Part shown: positions 31,504-41,995 of the stretch, one piece after another | Layout: the number at the start of each line of letters is the position of its first letter | How positions within the stretch are numbered: position 1 is the first letter of the stretch | From: Typhlomys cinereus | Lineage: Eukaryota > Chordata > Mammalia > Rodentia > Platacanthomyidae | NCBI GenBank assembly: GCA_023101885.1 | Contig: JALPQD010000304.1 | Location: 558,001-622,000, forward strand | Direction of reading: 5' to 3' | Length of the DNA: 64,000 nt | Translations under genes and position numbers: made by a program | Notes under the pieces: generated by a model | What the model was told of the DNA's origin: nothing | The model's database searches: none | What the model saw: the letters and a program-made list of their open reading frames with translations, nothing else

Positions 31504-31765
31504 AGTGATTATTTTTATTCAAGTATAAAACCACTATCATGTGGTAGTTGATACGAAATCAATGATATCCTGAAATAGTTTTCATTTTTAAGAATCTCTT
31601 TAGTGCTGTATGACTTCTACTGTCAGGAGATCAATGATAAGACTTTGAATCCATAAGTATGTCTATCTTTTAGTAACATTCTTAATTTTCTTTAGCATCA
31701 TCATTTAGTGTTTAGCATGGAGATCTCAATCATCTTTTTATTTATTTATATTTATAATACAGTAT

Positions 31766-32176
31766 TGTCATAGTTAGCCACATGTGTCAACTTGACTGTT
31801 AAGGGTTTGAGGTCTGGATACATTTGTGGAGAATTAGTAGTTGAGTTAAGCCTGCAAGAGATTGTCTAGCTGATGGGGCAGACCCATCCCATGGCGGGTG
31901 GGATTAGGCCCTGGAATAAAATACAGACAGCTGGTTGATAGAGTGGGCATCCTTCTGTACACTTGGCCAGACATGCTGATCTAGCAAGTAAGGATCATGC
32001 CTCTCTTAGCTGTCATGTAGAGATGGTATGGCCAGTTCCCTGGGCCCTGGTGTTGGTGTGTGCTCTCCTGTCAAGCTGGACTAACTGTAATCAGTAATCC
32101 TAAGAGAAAACAAATCCCTTGTTCCCCTAAGCCGTTGATGGTCATTTATCAGCAACCATGCAGGCGAATTGCGACA
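31766..32176 (+). mobile_element. Solo LTR (ERVL/MaLR-like), intact ends
   Basis: 411 bp starting TGTCATAGTTAGCC and ending AATTGCGACA, so TG...CA. It is flanked by 5-bp repeats AGTAT (31761-31765) and AGTGT (32177-32181), one mismatch. It contains GTCAACTTGACTG near the start, typical of ERVL-type LTR 5' ends, and CTAAGAGAAAACAAATCCC near the 3' end, a decayed poly(A)-signal region. The same family is at 59427-59835 in the opposite orientation and in part at 5715 and 62525. Confidence 0.8.
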
Positions 32177-32184
32177 AGTGTCTC

Positions 32185-32372
32185 CTGTAATCCAGGTTAG
32201 TCTAGAATTAGTATGTAGCTGAGAAGGACCTTGAACTTCTAATCATCCTGCCTCTACCCACTGAGTGCTGGGATTACAGGTTGTACCATCACAGCTGGTT
32301 TTACGTTGGAGAATGAACCCTGGGCTTGGTATAAACTAGACAAACACTCTACCAATTGAGCTACAACCTATA
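32185..32372 (-). mobile_element. B1 followed by ID-like core, reverse
   Basis: The B1 part (32185-32302) has CTGTAATCCAGGTTAGTCTA and GAGTGCTGGGATTACAGG. The ID part (32303-32372) has GAATGAACCCTGGGCTTGGT and CTCTACCAATTGAGCTACAA. This is a B1-ID composite in antisense. Confidence 0.7.
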
Positions 32373-32427
32373 TTTATTTATTCTTATGTGTTTTTTTTTG
32401 TTGTTGATACTGTGTTTTTTAATATCT

Positions 32428-32795
32428 ACCTTAGTTTCTTTCCATGTTGATATGACAAAATATGTGACAAAAGCAGCAGCATAAGTCAGAAAGGGTTCAT
32501 TTGCTGACAATTCCAGGTGACAGCCCGTCAATGTGGGAAGTCACAGCAATAAAAGCTTGAAGCCACTGGTCACACCATGTCCTCAGTCAGGGAACAGTGA
32601 ATCGACGCATGCTTACTTGCTAATGCTCATTGCCTCCGTCTATACAGTTCAAGAAATAACCCTGCCCACAATTAAGATGGGTCTTCTCACACGATTAAGG
32701 TAATCAAGATAATCCCCATAAACATGCCTAGAGTCTCTTCTTCCAGGTGAGGTGAGATTGTTGTATGAAGTTGACAGTAGAGACTAACCATCACA
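32428..32795 (-). mobile_element. ERVL-type solo LTR, reverse
   Basis: It opens with TTAGTTTCTTTCCATGTTGA and closes with TGAAGTTGACAGTAGAGACT, AACCATCACA. The closing phrase is the antisense of the TGTGATGGTTA...GTCAACTTGAC start common to this LTR group. Diverged; no duplication visible. Confidence 0.6.
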
Positions 32796-32969
32796 ATATC
32801 ACTTTCCAGTTGTTTCTTATATTAACTTTGAGCACAACACCTTGATATATCACTTCTTATTTCTAGTAATAATTGTGAAAGTCACCTTTTGATATATCTT
32901 GAAGGTCTAAAGCCTTCGTTCATTTTTTTTAATCCCTCCTGTTCTGTTCTTCGGTTTGAGTAATTTATT

Positions 32970-33232
32970 TATTTATTTTTATTTTTTTAGTATTACATTT
33001 TAATATTACTTGCCTCTTCCCCTTAACAGCCCTTTCCTTCCCCTGCTAGACTCCCCTAAACCTCCATTTTCGTGACTTTTCTGATGGTCCACAGCTTTCC
33101 TTTGGCTTGCCTTTGATGACATGTACCTGAGTACTTGCTAGAGCAAGACACATGCATCAGTGGATGTATCATTGAGGCAAGCATCTTCTGCTTTTTACCA
33201 CCAGCATTAATGGAAGGTGTGGTTTGATTAAT
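32970..33232 (-). mobile_element. L1 3' UTR-like remnant, reverse
   Basis: It follows the order of the element at 56515-56830 (a pyrimidine-rich segment, TCTGATGGTCCACAGC-like block, then CTTGCTAGAGCAAGACACAT and a GCATCAGTGGATGTATCATT block). Both are compatible with antisense rodent L1 3' UTR, but the assignment is weak. Confidence 0.4.
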
Positions 33233-33247
33233 TTCTTCATTTCATCT

Positions 33248-33547
33248 TTTCGTGTGTGTGTGTGTTTGTGTGTGTGTTGTGTGTGTGTGTGTGTGTGAAT
33301 CAGAGGCCACTCTGTGTGCTTGTAGAGTCCCAAGGGTGATTTCAGGAATCACCTTGGATTATTCTACCCCCTTTTGCTTTGCTCTGGAGTTTCCCAGGCT
33401 CTGTTTTCCAGGATGTGACCAGAAATGTAGGCTTAGGTCATTCCGCCTGACATTTTTTGGGCATTTTTTACGTGGGATCCAAGGATCTGAACTCAGGACC
33501 TTCTGCTTTCCAGGCACAGGCTTAACCCCTGAACCATTTGTCCACCC
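33248..33547 (-). mobile_element. B2-superfamily SINE, reverse
   Basis: TG-rich tail (33252-33297), then the body (GGTGATTTCAGGAATCACCT, CTGAACTCAGGACCTTCTGC) and CCTGAACCATTTGTCCACCC at the head. Confidence 0.88.
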
Positions 33548-33569
33548 CACTGAATCTTTTCTTATCTGA

Positions 33570-34031
33570 TGTGATGGATTCTTTATCAACTTGACAGTTG
33601 CAGGCAGTTTCAGATGATTGTTTAAGTGACGTGGAAGACCCAGTGCACAGTGTGGTGCTTTCCAATGTGGAAGGTATAACCGGAAGTGCAAGGGAAGGGA
33701 CTAGACCTCCCTTGCCAACTTGTCGTGTTGAGCCCCAATTGGCTTGTTGTTGCCTTATCTGCTGCTGCCACTGCCGGCCAGCGCGCTGCTGTGCTTGGCT
33801 GTGGTCTGAAGCTCATCTATTGGGCCTGGCTGCAGTTCACCGCCACGGTCGGAGCCCAGGGTCTTCAGCCTACCTGCTGTTCACTGAGACGGTGGAGCCC
33901 AAACTCTTCAGCCCTCCGGCACGACTGAGGATTGAGACTTTCCCCAGATCCTTCCTCTTAGATACCCAAGAACTGAATAACTATAGGCAGCTACTATTGG
34001 ACTACATTGATTGTATTTGTGAATTAACTTA
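33570..34031 (+). mobile_element. ERVL-type solo LTR
   Basis: It starts TGTGATGGATTCTTTATCAA then CTTGACAGTTGC. It shows GAAGGGACTAGACC, a TTGGCTTGTTGTTGCC block and a GGAGCCCAAACTCTTCAG repeat-like segment, as in ERVL LTRs. The 3' end is lost in the adjoining tetranucleotide repeat. A 144-codon open frame across it has no retroviral or cellular likeness and is discounted. Confidence 0.65.
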
Positions 34032-34076
34032 GTAAATCTGTCTATTTGTCTGTCTGTCTGTCTGTCTGTCTATCTG

Positions 34077-34124
<48 letters not shown>

Positions 34125-34170
34125 CCTACCTACCTACCTACCTATCTATCTATTTATCTATCTGTGTGTG
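34032..34170. repeat. (TCTG)n-(TATC)n-(TACC)n microsatellite
   Basis: Runs of TCTG, then TATC, then TACC, then TATC, joined directly to the next SINE (34171), from whose tail they probably grew. Confidence 0.93.
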
Positions 34171-34415
34171 TGTCTATGTATGTATATCAGAGGGCACTGT
34201 GTGTGTGTCTGTGGAGGACCAAAGGTGACTTTGGGAATCATCCTGGATTGTACTCCCTCCTCCTTACTTTGCTCTGGAGTTTCCCTGGCTTCTCCTTCCA
34301 GGGCCAGAAGTTCAGGCTGCTGCCATTTCTGCCCAATGTTTTTACATGGGATTCGGGATCTCAACTCAGGACCTTCTACTTGCAAAGGCTTGACTGCTGA
34401 GCTTCTCTCCAGCCC
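34171..34415 (-). mobile_element. B2-superfamily SINE, reverse
   Basis: The body runs from CAGAGGGCACTGTGTGTGTG to CTTCTCTCCAGCCC. It joins the next copy of the same family directly, so two copies lie head to tail. Confidence 0.88.
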
Positions 34416-34685
34416 AAGATTGTTTATTTATTTATTCATTTATTTACTTACTTAGCATGTATGTGTCTCAGAGGGCACTGTATGTCTCTGTGGAAGACCA
34501 AGGGTAACTTTGGAAAACATCCTGGATTGCTTCTACCTCTTTTTTCTTTGCTCTGGGATTTCCCAGACTCTGCCCACCAGAGCTGGCGTGCAGGCCTCCA
34601 CCGTTTCTGCCTGATGTTTTACACATGGGACCTGGTATCTGAAGTCAGGACCTTCTGCTATGGAGGCAGAGCCATCTCTCCAAGA
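34416..34685 (-). mobile_element. B2-superfamily SINE, reverse (second of a pair)
   Basis: TTTA-rich tail at 34423-34450, body with GGACCAAGGGTAACTTTG-like and GGGATTTCCCAGACTCTGCC phrases, and a shortened head at GCAGAGCCATCTCTCC (a small deletion removes the TTAACCCCTGA part). Confidence 0.85.
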
Positions 34686-35376
34686 CTTTAATTTTTAAAT
34701 TTCAGGTATTTTAGTTTTAAAGCTTCCATATGGGTCCTTTTTAAAAAGTTTGTGTTTTTCTACTGAGAATTTTTCTTCATTCATTTAAAATGTGCTTCCT
34801 TTTAACTCATGGCACACAGTTGTAACAGCTCCATTCGGTCTATTTTCCTAGATAGTTTAATCACCTAGGCAGCTTTAGGGTTGGCATCTGTCAGTTGTTT
34901 TCCCTTGAGATTAAGTCACATTTTCCTATTTCTTGGATTAGGAATTTCAGATGGTATCCTGAATATTGCCTGAGTCCTCTGAGATAATCTTTAGGTGGAT
35001 GTTGATGCATTTGCTTTAAGTAGCAATCAGCCCAATGGTGATTTACATGGTGCCTTCCGTCTGTCCTACTCCTGCCTTGCTCAGTGGCTAGTTCTGAGAC
35101 TTACATGCTGTTCATATCACAGGTAAATTCTCAGAGCTTTTAGTACCTTGGTTTGTGTCTGTTTCTTGCATTCCTGGCTCAGGCGTTAGAGCAAGCCTAG
35201 GACTCATACCCAGAATTAGGGAACCACTCTCTCTAGTTCTTTCTCCTCTAGAATATTTCCCAATGTACTTCACCTCCTAAACCTCCTAAACATTTCCTGT
35301 TCCTCTGGGTAGAAAGGAATGTTTTTAATTGAATTTTTAGTTGTAGATAAGCCAGTCGGTTCTGAAACAGACCTGA
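34686..35376. other. Unique or L1-like sequence
   Basis: No gene recognised. AT-rich phrases (TGTGTTTTTCTACTGAGAAT, GTTTTCCCTTGAGATTAAG) resemble old L1/L2 remnants but cannot be assigned. Confidence 0.3.
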
Positions 35377-35897
35377 TATATTAGGGTTTCTAGAGGAACA
35401 GAACTGATAGGATGAATATATATTAAAAAAGCAATCTATTAAGTTAGCTTACACCTACCTTTTGGGTAGTTGGACAATGTCTGTCTTTGAACTGATGAAT
35501 CTGAGAACTGGCTTGTGCTCAGGTCACAGACTGGATGCTTCAGCAGTCCCAACACGGTGCTGCCTAGAAGCCACTGGTTGTCGGTCCAAATTTGAAAGTT
35601 GAAAAACAAAACAAAACAAAACTGGGTTTTTATGTCAGCAAAGGATGGCAGCAGCAGTGACAGCGGCAGGTAAATTACATCTGAAGTGTAATGAACCTGT
35701 CAGCAAGGTACAAAGGTGAGCAGGCAAAAAGCAAAAAGCTTTTGATTCAGACCTCTTCATGTTTAGGCTGCCACTGGAAGGAATCGCCCACATTCTCACG
35801 TCAGTCAGCCACAAGGAGAACCTCCTTCAAGGTGTGTCCAGGGCTTACCTCTTGGTTCCAGATCCTGTCAAATTGACAACCAACATTAACCATCACA
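35377..35897 (-). mobile_element. ERVL-type solo LTR (MLT2/MT2-like), reverse
   Basis: It opens TATATTAGGGTTTCTAGAGG then AACAGAACTGATAGG and closes CAAATTGACAACCAACATTA then ACCATCACA. Both phrases are characteristic of ERVL LTRs read in antisense. An (AAAAC)n run at 35603-35622 lies inside. No duplication is visible. Confidence 0.75.
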
Positions 35898-36350
35898 CCC
35901 GTCTCAGAATAAAGCTGCACAAAAAGGAATAAACAAGAGAGCGCATCCATTCTCTCAAATCCACCCAATTTCATTTATTTTCAATCCTCTTTCAGGTTTT
36001 TGTCATAGTCTTTAGTTTAATCAGCAGCCGAGAGAATCTGTGGAAGGTTCACACCGTCCTGGCAGAAGCAGAATTCCCCTGACTGATTCACCCCCTTCCC
36101 CCGTGGGTAGAATCTTGAGACCTGGTGCTTCCTCTGGCTGTCCACCACCTCCATCTGAAAGGCATGCACGGGCTTTCTGTGTTCTGGTTTTAAATCTGGT
36201 GGAATAGGAAAAGTCACTGACACTAAGGGCATCTTTTCTCAGTCTCCAAGAGGGTAGTCAGGGGTGGGTACAATAACTTTTACTTTTTTTTCTATCATTA
36301 GAAAAGAGCTAGGTGCTCATTTATTTCTATGCCAGTCTTTCTTTGGAGAT
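35898..36350. other. Unique sequence
   Basis: A 71-codon minus-strand open frame (36017-36232) has a protein-like composition, but I do not recognise it and it has no visible gene context. A decayed retrocopy is possible, without proof. Confidence 0.3.
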
Positions 36351-36666
36351 TGTATTAGTAACTTATCTTGTTGTTTTCACCACCTTAAACTTAAAGAAGT
36401 TTAGTCTGGCTTACAGTTGTAGCTTTGGGCGACTGGGCAAATTACATCCACGGTCAGGAAGCTGAGAGAGATGACTGCTGGTGCTTAGCTTGCTTGCTCC
36501 TTTTCATTCGGTCTGGGATCCCAGCCCATGGAATGATATCACCCACGCTTGTGGCGGGTCTCCCTGCTTCAATTAACTGAATACAGGTAATCTCTCACCT
36601 ACGTGCCCCTCCATAGTTTTTATAGTGATGCTAAATCCCATCAAGTTGACAAGATTAGCCATCACA
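36351..36666 (-). mobile_element. ERVL-type solo LTR, reverse
   Basis: It opens TGTATTAGTAACTTATCTTG and ends CATCAAGTTGACAAGATTAG then CCATCACA, so TG...CA. The internal CTTACAGTTGTAGCTTTGG and GGATCCCAGCCCATGGAATG phrases match rodent members of this LTR group. A SINE starts at the next base, hiding any duplication. Confidence 0.7.
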
Positions 36667-36667
36667 T

Positions 36668-36895
36668 GGGGCTGGGGAGATAAAGTACCCATGAAGCAAG
36701 CACGAGGACCTGAGTTTGGGTCCCCACTACCCATATAAAAGCTGAACCCCAGGACTGAGGTTGGAGACAGGCTGATTCTTGAAGATCATTGGCCAGTCAT
36801 TCTAGACAATCAGAGAGCTTCAAGTTCCGTGAGAGACCCTGTCTCAAAAACTATGGTGGAGACAATGGTGGAGACTATGGTGGACACACAGATTT
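36668..36895 (+). mobile_element. B4-type composite SINE
   Basis: A tRNA-type head (GGGGCTGGGGAGATAAAG, GACCTGAGTTTGGGTCCCCA) is followed by a B1-like 3' part (CAAGTTCCGTGAGAGACCCT, GTCTCAAAAA) and a GGTGGAGAC repeat. This is the ID/B1 composite order. Confidence 0.75.
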
Positions 36896-36942
36896 ACTAA
36901 CCATCATGAGGGTGTGTATTGCCTAAAAGGTGGTACTTTTGG

Positions 36943-37027
36943 GTTTGGGGATACAGCTCAGTTGGTAGAGTGCTTGCCTGGCAGGGTCTAGGCCCTAGGT
37001 TCAATCTCCAGTTACTGAAAAAAAAAG
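36943..37027 (+). mobile_element. ID SINE
   Basis: A single tRNA-Ala-derived unit: GGGTTTGGGGATACAGCTCA, then GTTGGTAGAGTGCTTGCCTG and GTTCAATCTCCAG, followed by an A-run. It is moderately diverged from the ID core. Confidence 0.85.
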
Positions 37028-37631
37028 TAGCTTTTATGTCATTGGCAATTACTTTTGTTTGGATTAGATCTAGCACTTTTACTCATTTACTGGATCACTC
37101 TATCTCTAACTAGAGTATAAAGCAGGAACTAATTATGTTTTATATACACATATATGATATAGTGAATTTATAATATTTTCACTCATTAATCCCAATCCTA
37201 TCCCCCCAATTATGCTTTTCAAAGGGTTATTTACTTCTTGATCCACAGTGGCTCTTGGAGCTGTTTCAACCTATCTGTTGAACATAAGGAGTAACAGCAT
37301 GCAGTCCAAGGCTGATTGAGAGAATTATTTTAATTTGAAGATCGTTGCCCAGGTAAATAACAGCTGCTTTGGAATCAGTGTAGCTGAAGCAGTAAGTGAA
37401 TAATTCATTTCTATATTTAACTATAACAGATGAATAATTCAGGATTACCAAAGTATAAAACAACAATAGAATTTACTAATTTATTGTATTTTCAAGGGAA
37501 TATTATGAATATATACTTGGAAGTCTGCAATAGTCCATGGGAGATGTATTTAGTGATGGACACAAGATGATGAAGGTGTTTTTTTTTTTTCTTTTAGTAA
37601 TTAATCCTAAAATATATGTATTTGCTGAAAT
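37028..37631. other. Unique intergenic sequence
   Basis: AT-rich, with no feature recognised. Confidence 0.35.
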
Positions 37632-38234
37632 TGAGGCAGGATTAGAGCAGCCACTCTGGGATGGGTCTCTCAAGGTCTTTGGCATTCCTGAAGGTCATTC
37701 CAGAATCATCCTGAAGGAACACTCCTGCTGAGGAATTGACTCCTCCCAGAGATAAGATAGCCAACTTCCCTATGAAAGGATTTTAAAGATGAACTCTCCA
37801 TATTAAACAACTTGACCTCTAGCCCACAAGGGCCCAAGAGCAACTGGGTTGGGCCCCAATGGGAATTAAGCAATGGGAAAAAGCCAGTTTCCGGGCTTGT
37901 CTAGGTGTATAAATATGCCTGGCAGCCATCTTTGACTCCCTAGCCCCTCATGGCACTTTTTTAGTGTCATGAGCTCTGTTTCATGTCTGCTTCTCATGGA
38001 GGCGCCCTAGCCCCTCATGGCACTCTAGTGCCCTGAGTTCTGTTTCTTGCCTGCTTCTCATGGAGGTGTCCTAGCCCCTCATGGCTCTCCACATCTGGAG
38101 TCCATGAGTTCCAGCCTTCCTCTCCTCTAATAAACTCTACCTTAATCCTCTAAACGTGTTCTGGTTTCAGTCTTCGACTCCGGAACACAAGAACCCTGAA
38201 ACATTGGGATGTTTGAGACCATTTCCCTGCAACA
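37632..38234 (+). repeat. 5' LTR of the class I ERV
   Basis: 603 bp, starting TGAGGCAGG and ending CCTGCAACA. It contains a GTATAAATATGCC TATA-like box and CTAATAAACTCTACC poly(A) signal. Unlike its partner it has a second copy of a roughly 65-bp block (CATGTCTGCTTCTCATGGAG ... CCCTCATGGC) in the 37930-38090 region. Confidence 0.88.
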
Positions 38235-41200
38235 TTTGGCAGCCCAGATGGGACCTACAAAGGGATTCAGAAAAAAAAGGTAGATTCCACCAGCTAAGGT
38301 AAAGAAAATTTGGGTCTGTCCTCTGCTCACTTCTCTGAGCAAGCTCCTCGGGGGAGGGGGAAGAGAAGGGCACTTTAAAATGGGGAAGGGAATGTTTTTA
38401 ACTTCCATGTGAATGTATGAATGAATGTAGGCTTGAGGTGGGAGACCTGTTATACCTCTACTCGAATTTGTAGTCCCACGGCGAGGTCCTTAAGATCTCT
38501 TAAAGCCACGGGATTCGATTGGGCCAGTTCTGTGTTTCCATAGTGATGACATATGGTCTAGGGTGGGATTGGATTAGCATCCCATGCAAGTCACAAAACA
38601 GCTGAACCCACTATGCTTAAGTTATCACCCATGACTCTACAAAGAGTGTGGCCATTCTGGCACTTGAATGATCTCTCCTGGAGGGACTCCCAACTTTTGT
38701 CTATCTGCATCTTATGGTGAGGATCAATGTGACTCTAGCTCTTTGTCTGCATAGTACAGTGGGGATCAATGTGACTTTACCTCTTGTTAGTCAATGGAAG
38801 GAAATTCCTAGAATGTTTGCCCTGTAAGGAAAGTGCTTCATGTCTGAGACAATGACCATACTGTTTCAATAGCATAGAGAGATGCAGGAAGCTTCAGGCA
38901 TGTGTGGACCATGGACTCTCCCCTTGAAGTGAATCGTGTTAATGGCATGGGATGGGGCCCTGGCCCCTCCGACCATGCCACGGGTTAGTGGCATCGGGAG
39001 GAGCACTGGCCTCCCCCAACTGTGCCACGGGCAGCATCAGTGGACATATCTGCTGATCACACTGCATACAGCACTGACTCACAGTTAGTCGCTGGGTTTC
39101 TATAGTGCTTGGCAGAACTCTGCTGAGCCATGCATCCTTTCCCCAGGTCCAGATCCACTAAACTGAAGCCAAAAGAGAGATTTGCCCATTCTGTATCCAG
39201 GGACTAACTGGAAAATGTGAATGCTTAGTCTTACCAACCTGAAAGAGAGTCAACTTGTATATTCTCAGACATGCCCTGTATACATCTTAGACAGGAGATG
39301 ACCCCAGAAAGACCTTTAAGTTATAATCCATTTAACTAGACAAACAATGGCAAACAAATGACAGAAAGTTAAGAGACTATAGAAATCTGTACCAAAAGTA
39401 CCAGCTAATAGCTCAGGAAAAGCTTTGTCTCCCAATAGAAATGCCCTCGAGAGAGACTAAGGTGGAACAGAGATTTCATCTAGCTTCCATGTCAGCCAAA
39501 CTCCCATCTGGAGGACAGGGTCCTCATCTGTCAGGGGAAATAGACCCCCATCTGGAAGACAGAGTCCTCATTTGCAAGGGAGAGGTTGGCATGCTGTGAT
39601 CAAGTAGTCCACAGTCAGGAAACCTTCATTTCTGTCTCAGAGGTAGAATCCTTTGTTTCTGTTTGTCCTCTTTTTGTTCTGTGTTGTCGTATGGCCCCAC
39701 TGACAGACAAAATGGCATAGACACAGACGATCCCTTTAAACTTACTTTTGGACCATTTTAAGAACCTTAAAAATAGGGCAAGTGACCTAGGAGTTAATGT
39801 GAAGAAAAGAAAACTCTTTGTCTCTTACAGGAATGAATGGCCCACTTTCAAGGTAGACTGGCCAGCAGATGTATGTTTTAAACTCTCTCTTAATTCCACC
39901 AATAACACCTACATTCTAGTTTCTAAAACAACCAAGAAACAAAGAAATCAAAACTTGACATTTGCCTAAGGAGATAAATAGAATACCAACAGGCACCCCC
40001 AAGCAGATCAACCAAGGACACTTTCCGACAGGGGAAAGAAAGATGCTATAAATATGACCAGACTGGATGCTTTGAGACAGTTACAAGTGCAGGAAGCTTT
40101 CATGTGGCCTATGTCCCAACATGGGAATCTCCACTGGAGGAAAGATTGCTCCCTGAACCCCAGGGCCCAGGAGTCAAGCCCTCTGCTGGGGACCAATGAA
40201 ATGGCTGAAGCTCTTAGCTTCCCTCCTATGGAAAAAGGAGTTTGCTACAGATATCCAGCAAAAGAAAGCCCAAAATGCCAGGTTGAGCATCTCATGAAAA
40301 CCTTGGGTTTAATATGCAAATGGGAAGCCTCTTTGTACCTATGTTAATAGACAAGGGAGCACAAAATTTTAGTGCTCAACTTCCTTCCTAGGCTTTTGTC
40401 AATCTTTGATTTTACTAAAATGTCAATGATCAGGAAAGTGACATGTTCACCAGTCACTCACAAAGCAATTACTGAGTTTGCTTACATGCTTAATAGTAAT
40501 ATTTTTTAGGCATTCCTTTGTTTACATGCCTAAATATCCTAGGTTTGGTTTAATGGAATAAAACATTTTAGCACTGTTATAAAGTCATCCACATGGTTCT
40601 GGTTTTAGATGCACTAAAGATGCTAAAGGAAGAAATCACAGATTCCAGAAAATGGCAGAATCCAGATAGCACAAAAGCCTACAGTTTAAAGACCCTAAGA
40701 AAGTTTGTGATGTAGAGCTAAAATCGGACATGTATTGAAGGAAAATTTTGCCCTCATCCTAAAAGCTTGCCTAAAGTTAAACTCAGTGCTTGGCAGAGGG
40801 AAAATATAATGACAAACTTAAAGAGTTAAACCAGGAAAAACAGAGCAAAACTCCAGGTGTTAGGCAGACTAGTTCCAATAGCAAATCAATGCTGGTTTTT
40901 CATTTAGATCCAAGGAAGGGTCCTACCCTAAAGAGGACATAATGCTTAGAGACCTATAGAATTTTCCATGTCAGGAAATAATGTCTCCTACATGTGCCAT
41001 TTTAAAAAGATTTGTGTTGCTTTGTTTTTCAGAACCCAAAAAAGAAGACTAATTCAGATTGTTTTGTACAAAGAATCAGACAGTTCACATTTTTTTGGAC
41101 AGGTTTTAAAATGTGATCTTGGAGATTTACAATAGCCAGAGGAGAAAAGTCTCCAATATGCAAATTCATTACTTATAGCTCTTGGCTTTTACACCTTATA

Positions 41201-41501
41201 AACATGTTTTCTTTAAGACTGCTAAGCTTATTTGGTTTATCCTATGTGCCTTCCCAGTTACAATGGTTTAATCCTTATGTAGATCTTGGAGGCTGAATTT
41301 ATCTGCTTTGACTCTTTTAGATGGACCTTGAAGTAATAAAGCCATCTATGAAAGACCTCTAGACCATCCCAGCATTTCATAGATGACGACCATCAGACTG
41401 CTCTCACTTCCTTCACCCCAACTCAGCAGGAAGTAGCCAGAGCAGTCATCCGCCCTTAATTCCCAGAGCCATCTGAGTCCTCAAATAGGTTTATGGGGGA
41501 A
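38235..41501 (+). pseudogene. Decayed ERV interior with gag and protease remnants
   Basis: At about 39.75-39.97 kb a 73-codon open stretch has a gag-like feel, near an E-WPTF segment. At 40044-40070 a CCHC-type knuckle keeps its first Cys, but the second Cys position is Tyr and the His position is Cys. At 40350-40358 the aspartyl protease site reads Asp-Lys-Gly where the family has Asp-Thr-Gly. Stops and shifts separate these pieces. From about 40.4 to 41.5 kb nothing retroviral is readable. A short purine run (TATGGGGGAA) stands just before the 3' LTR as polypurine tract. Confidence 0.7.
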
Positions 41502-41995
41502 TGAGGCAGAATTAGAGCAATCATGCTGGGGTGGGTCTCTCAAGGTCTTTGGAATTCCTGAAGGTCATTCCAGAATCACCCTGAAGAAAAACTGCTGAGG
41601 AACTGACTCCTCCCAGAGATAAGATGGCCAACTTCCCTATGAAAGGATTTTGGAGATAGCCCATAAAGGCCCAAGAGCAACTGGATTAGCCTCAATGGGA
41701 ATTAAGCAATGGGAAAAAGCTAGTTTCCGGGCTTGTCTAGGTGCATAAATATGCCTGGCAGCCATCTTTGGCTCCCTAGCCCCTCATGGCACTTAGTGCC
41801 ATGAGCTCTGTTTCATGTCTGCTTCTCATGGAGGTGTCCTAGCCCCTCATAGCTCTCCACATCTGGAGTCCATGAGTTCCAACCTTTCTCTCCTCTGATA
41901 AACTCTACCTCTACATGTGTTCTGGTTTCAATCTTCGACTCCAGAACACAAGAACCGTGCAACATTGGAGTGGTCGAGACTGTTTCCCTGCAACA
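41502..41995 (+). repeat. 3' LTR of the class I ERV
   Basis: 494 bp, starting TGAGGCAGAATTAGAGC and ending CCTGCAACA. It aligns with the 5' LTR throughout but lacks about 31 bp near 41660 (the ACTCTCCATATTAAACAACT part) and the second copy of the internal block. Its poly(A) signal is changed to GATAAACTC. Confidence 0.88.

Larger units (their letters stand above)
37632..41995 (+). mobile_element. Deleted class I (gammaretrovirus-like) ERV provirus
   Basis: A 4.36-kb element with two LTRs (37632-38234 and 41502-41995) and a 3.27-kb interior. It is flanked by a 4-bp duplication AAAT (37628-37631 and 41996-41999), the length used by gammaretroviruses. The interior shows a TGG-starting primer-binding-site-like sequence two bases after the 5' LTR, remnants of gag (about 39.7-40.2 kb), a degraded CCHC knuckle (40044 on) and a degraded protease active site (40350 on). 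No env is recognised and pol is missing or unreadable. The total is about half a full provirus, so a large internal deletion is likely. It is not coding-competent. Confidence 0.85.

Noticed and set aside
33598..34032. 144-codon + strand open frame
   Set aside because: It lies within a solo ERVL-type LTR, which does not code for protein, and the Cys-rich product has no likeness.
36017..36232. 71-codon minus-strand frame with protein-like composition
   Set aside because: I could not recognise it, and no poly(A) tail, duplication or splice structure supports a retrocopy or gene. Kept only as a note in the feature list.
38235..41501. A functional retroviral gag or protease gene
   Set aside because: Stops and frame breaks occur throughout, and key residues of the knuckle and protease site are changed.
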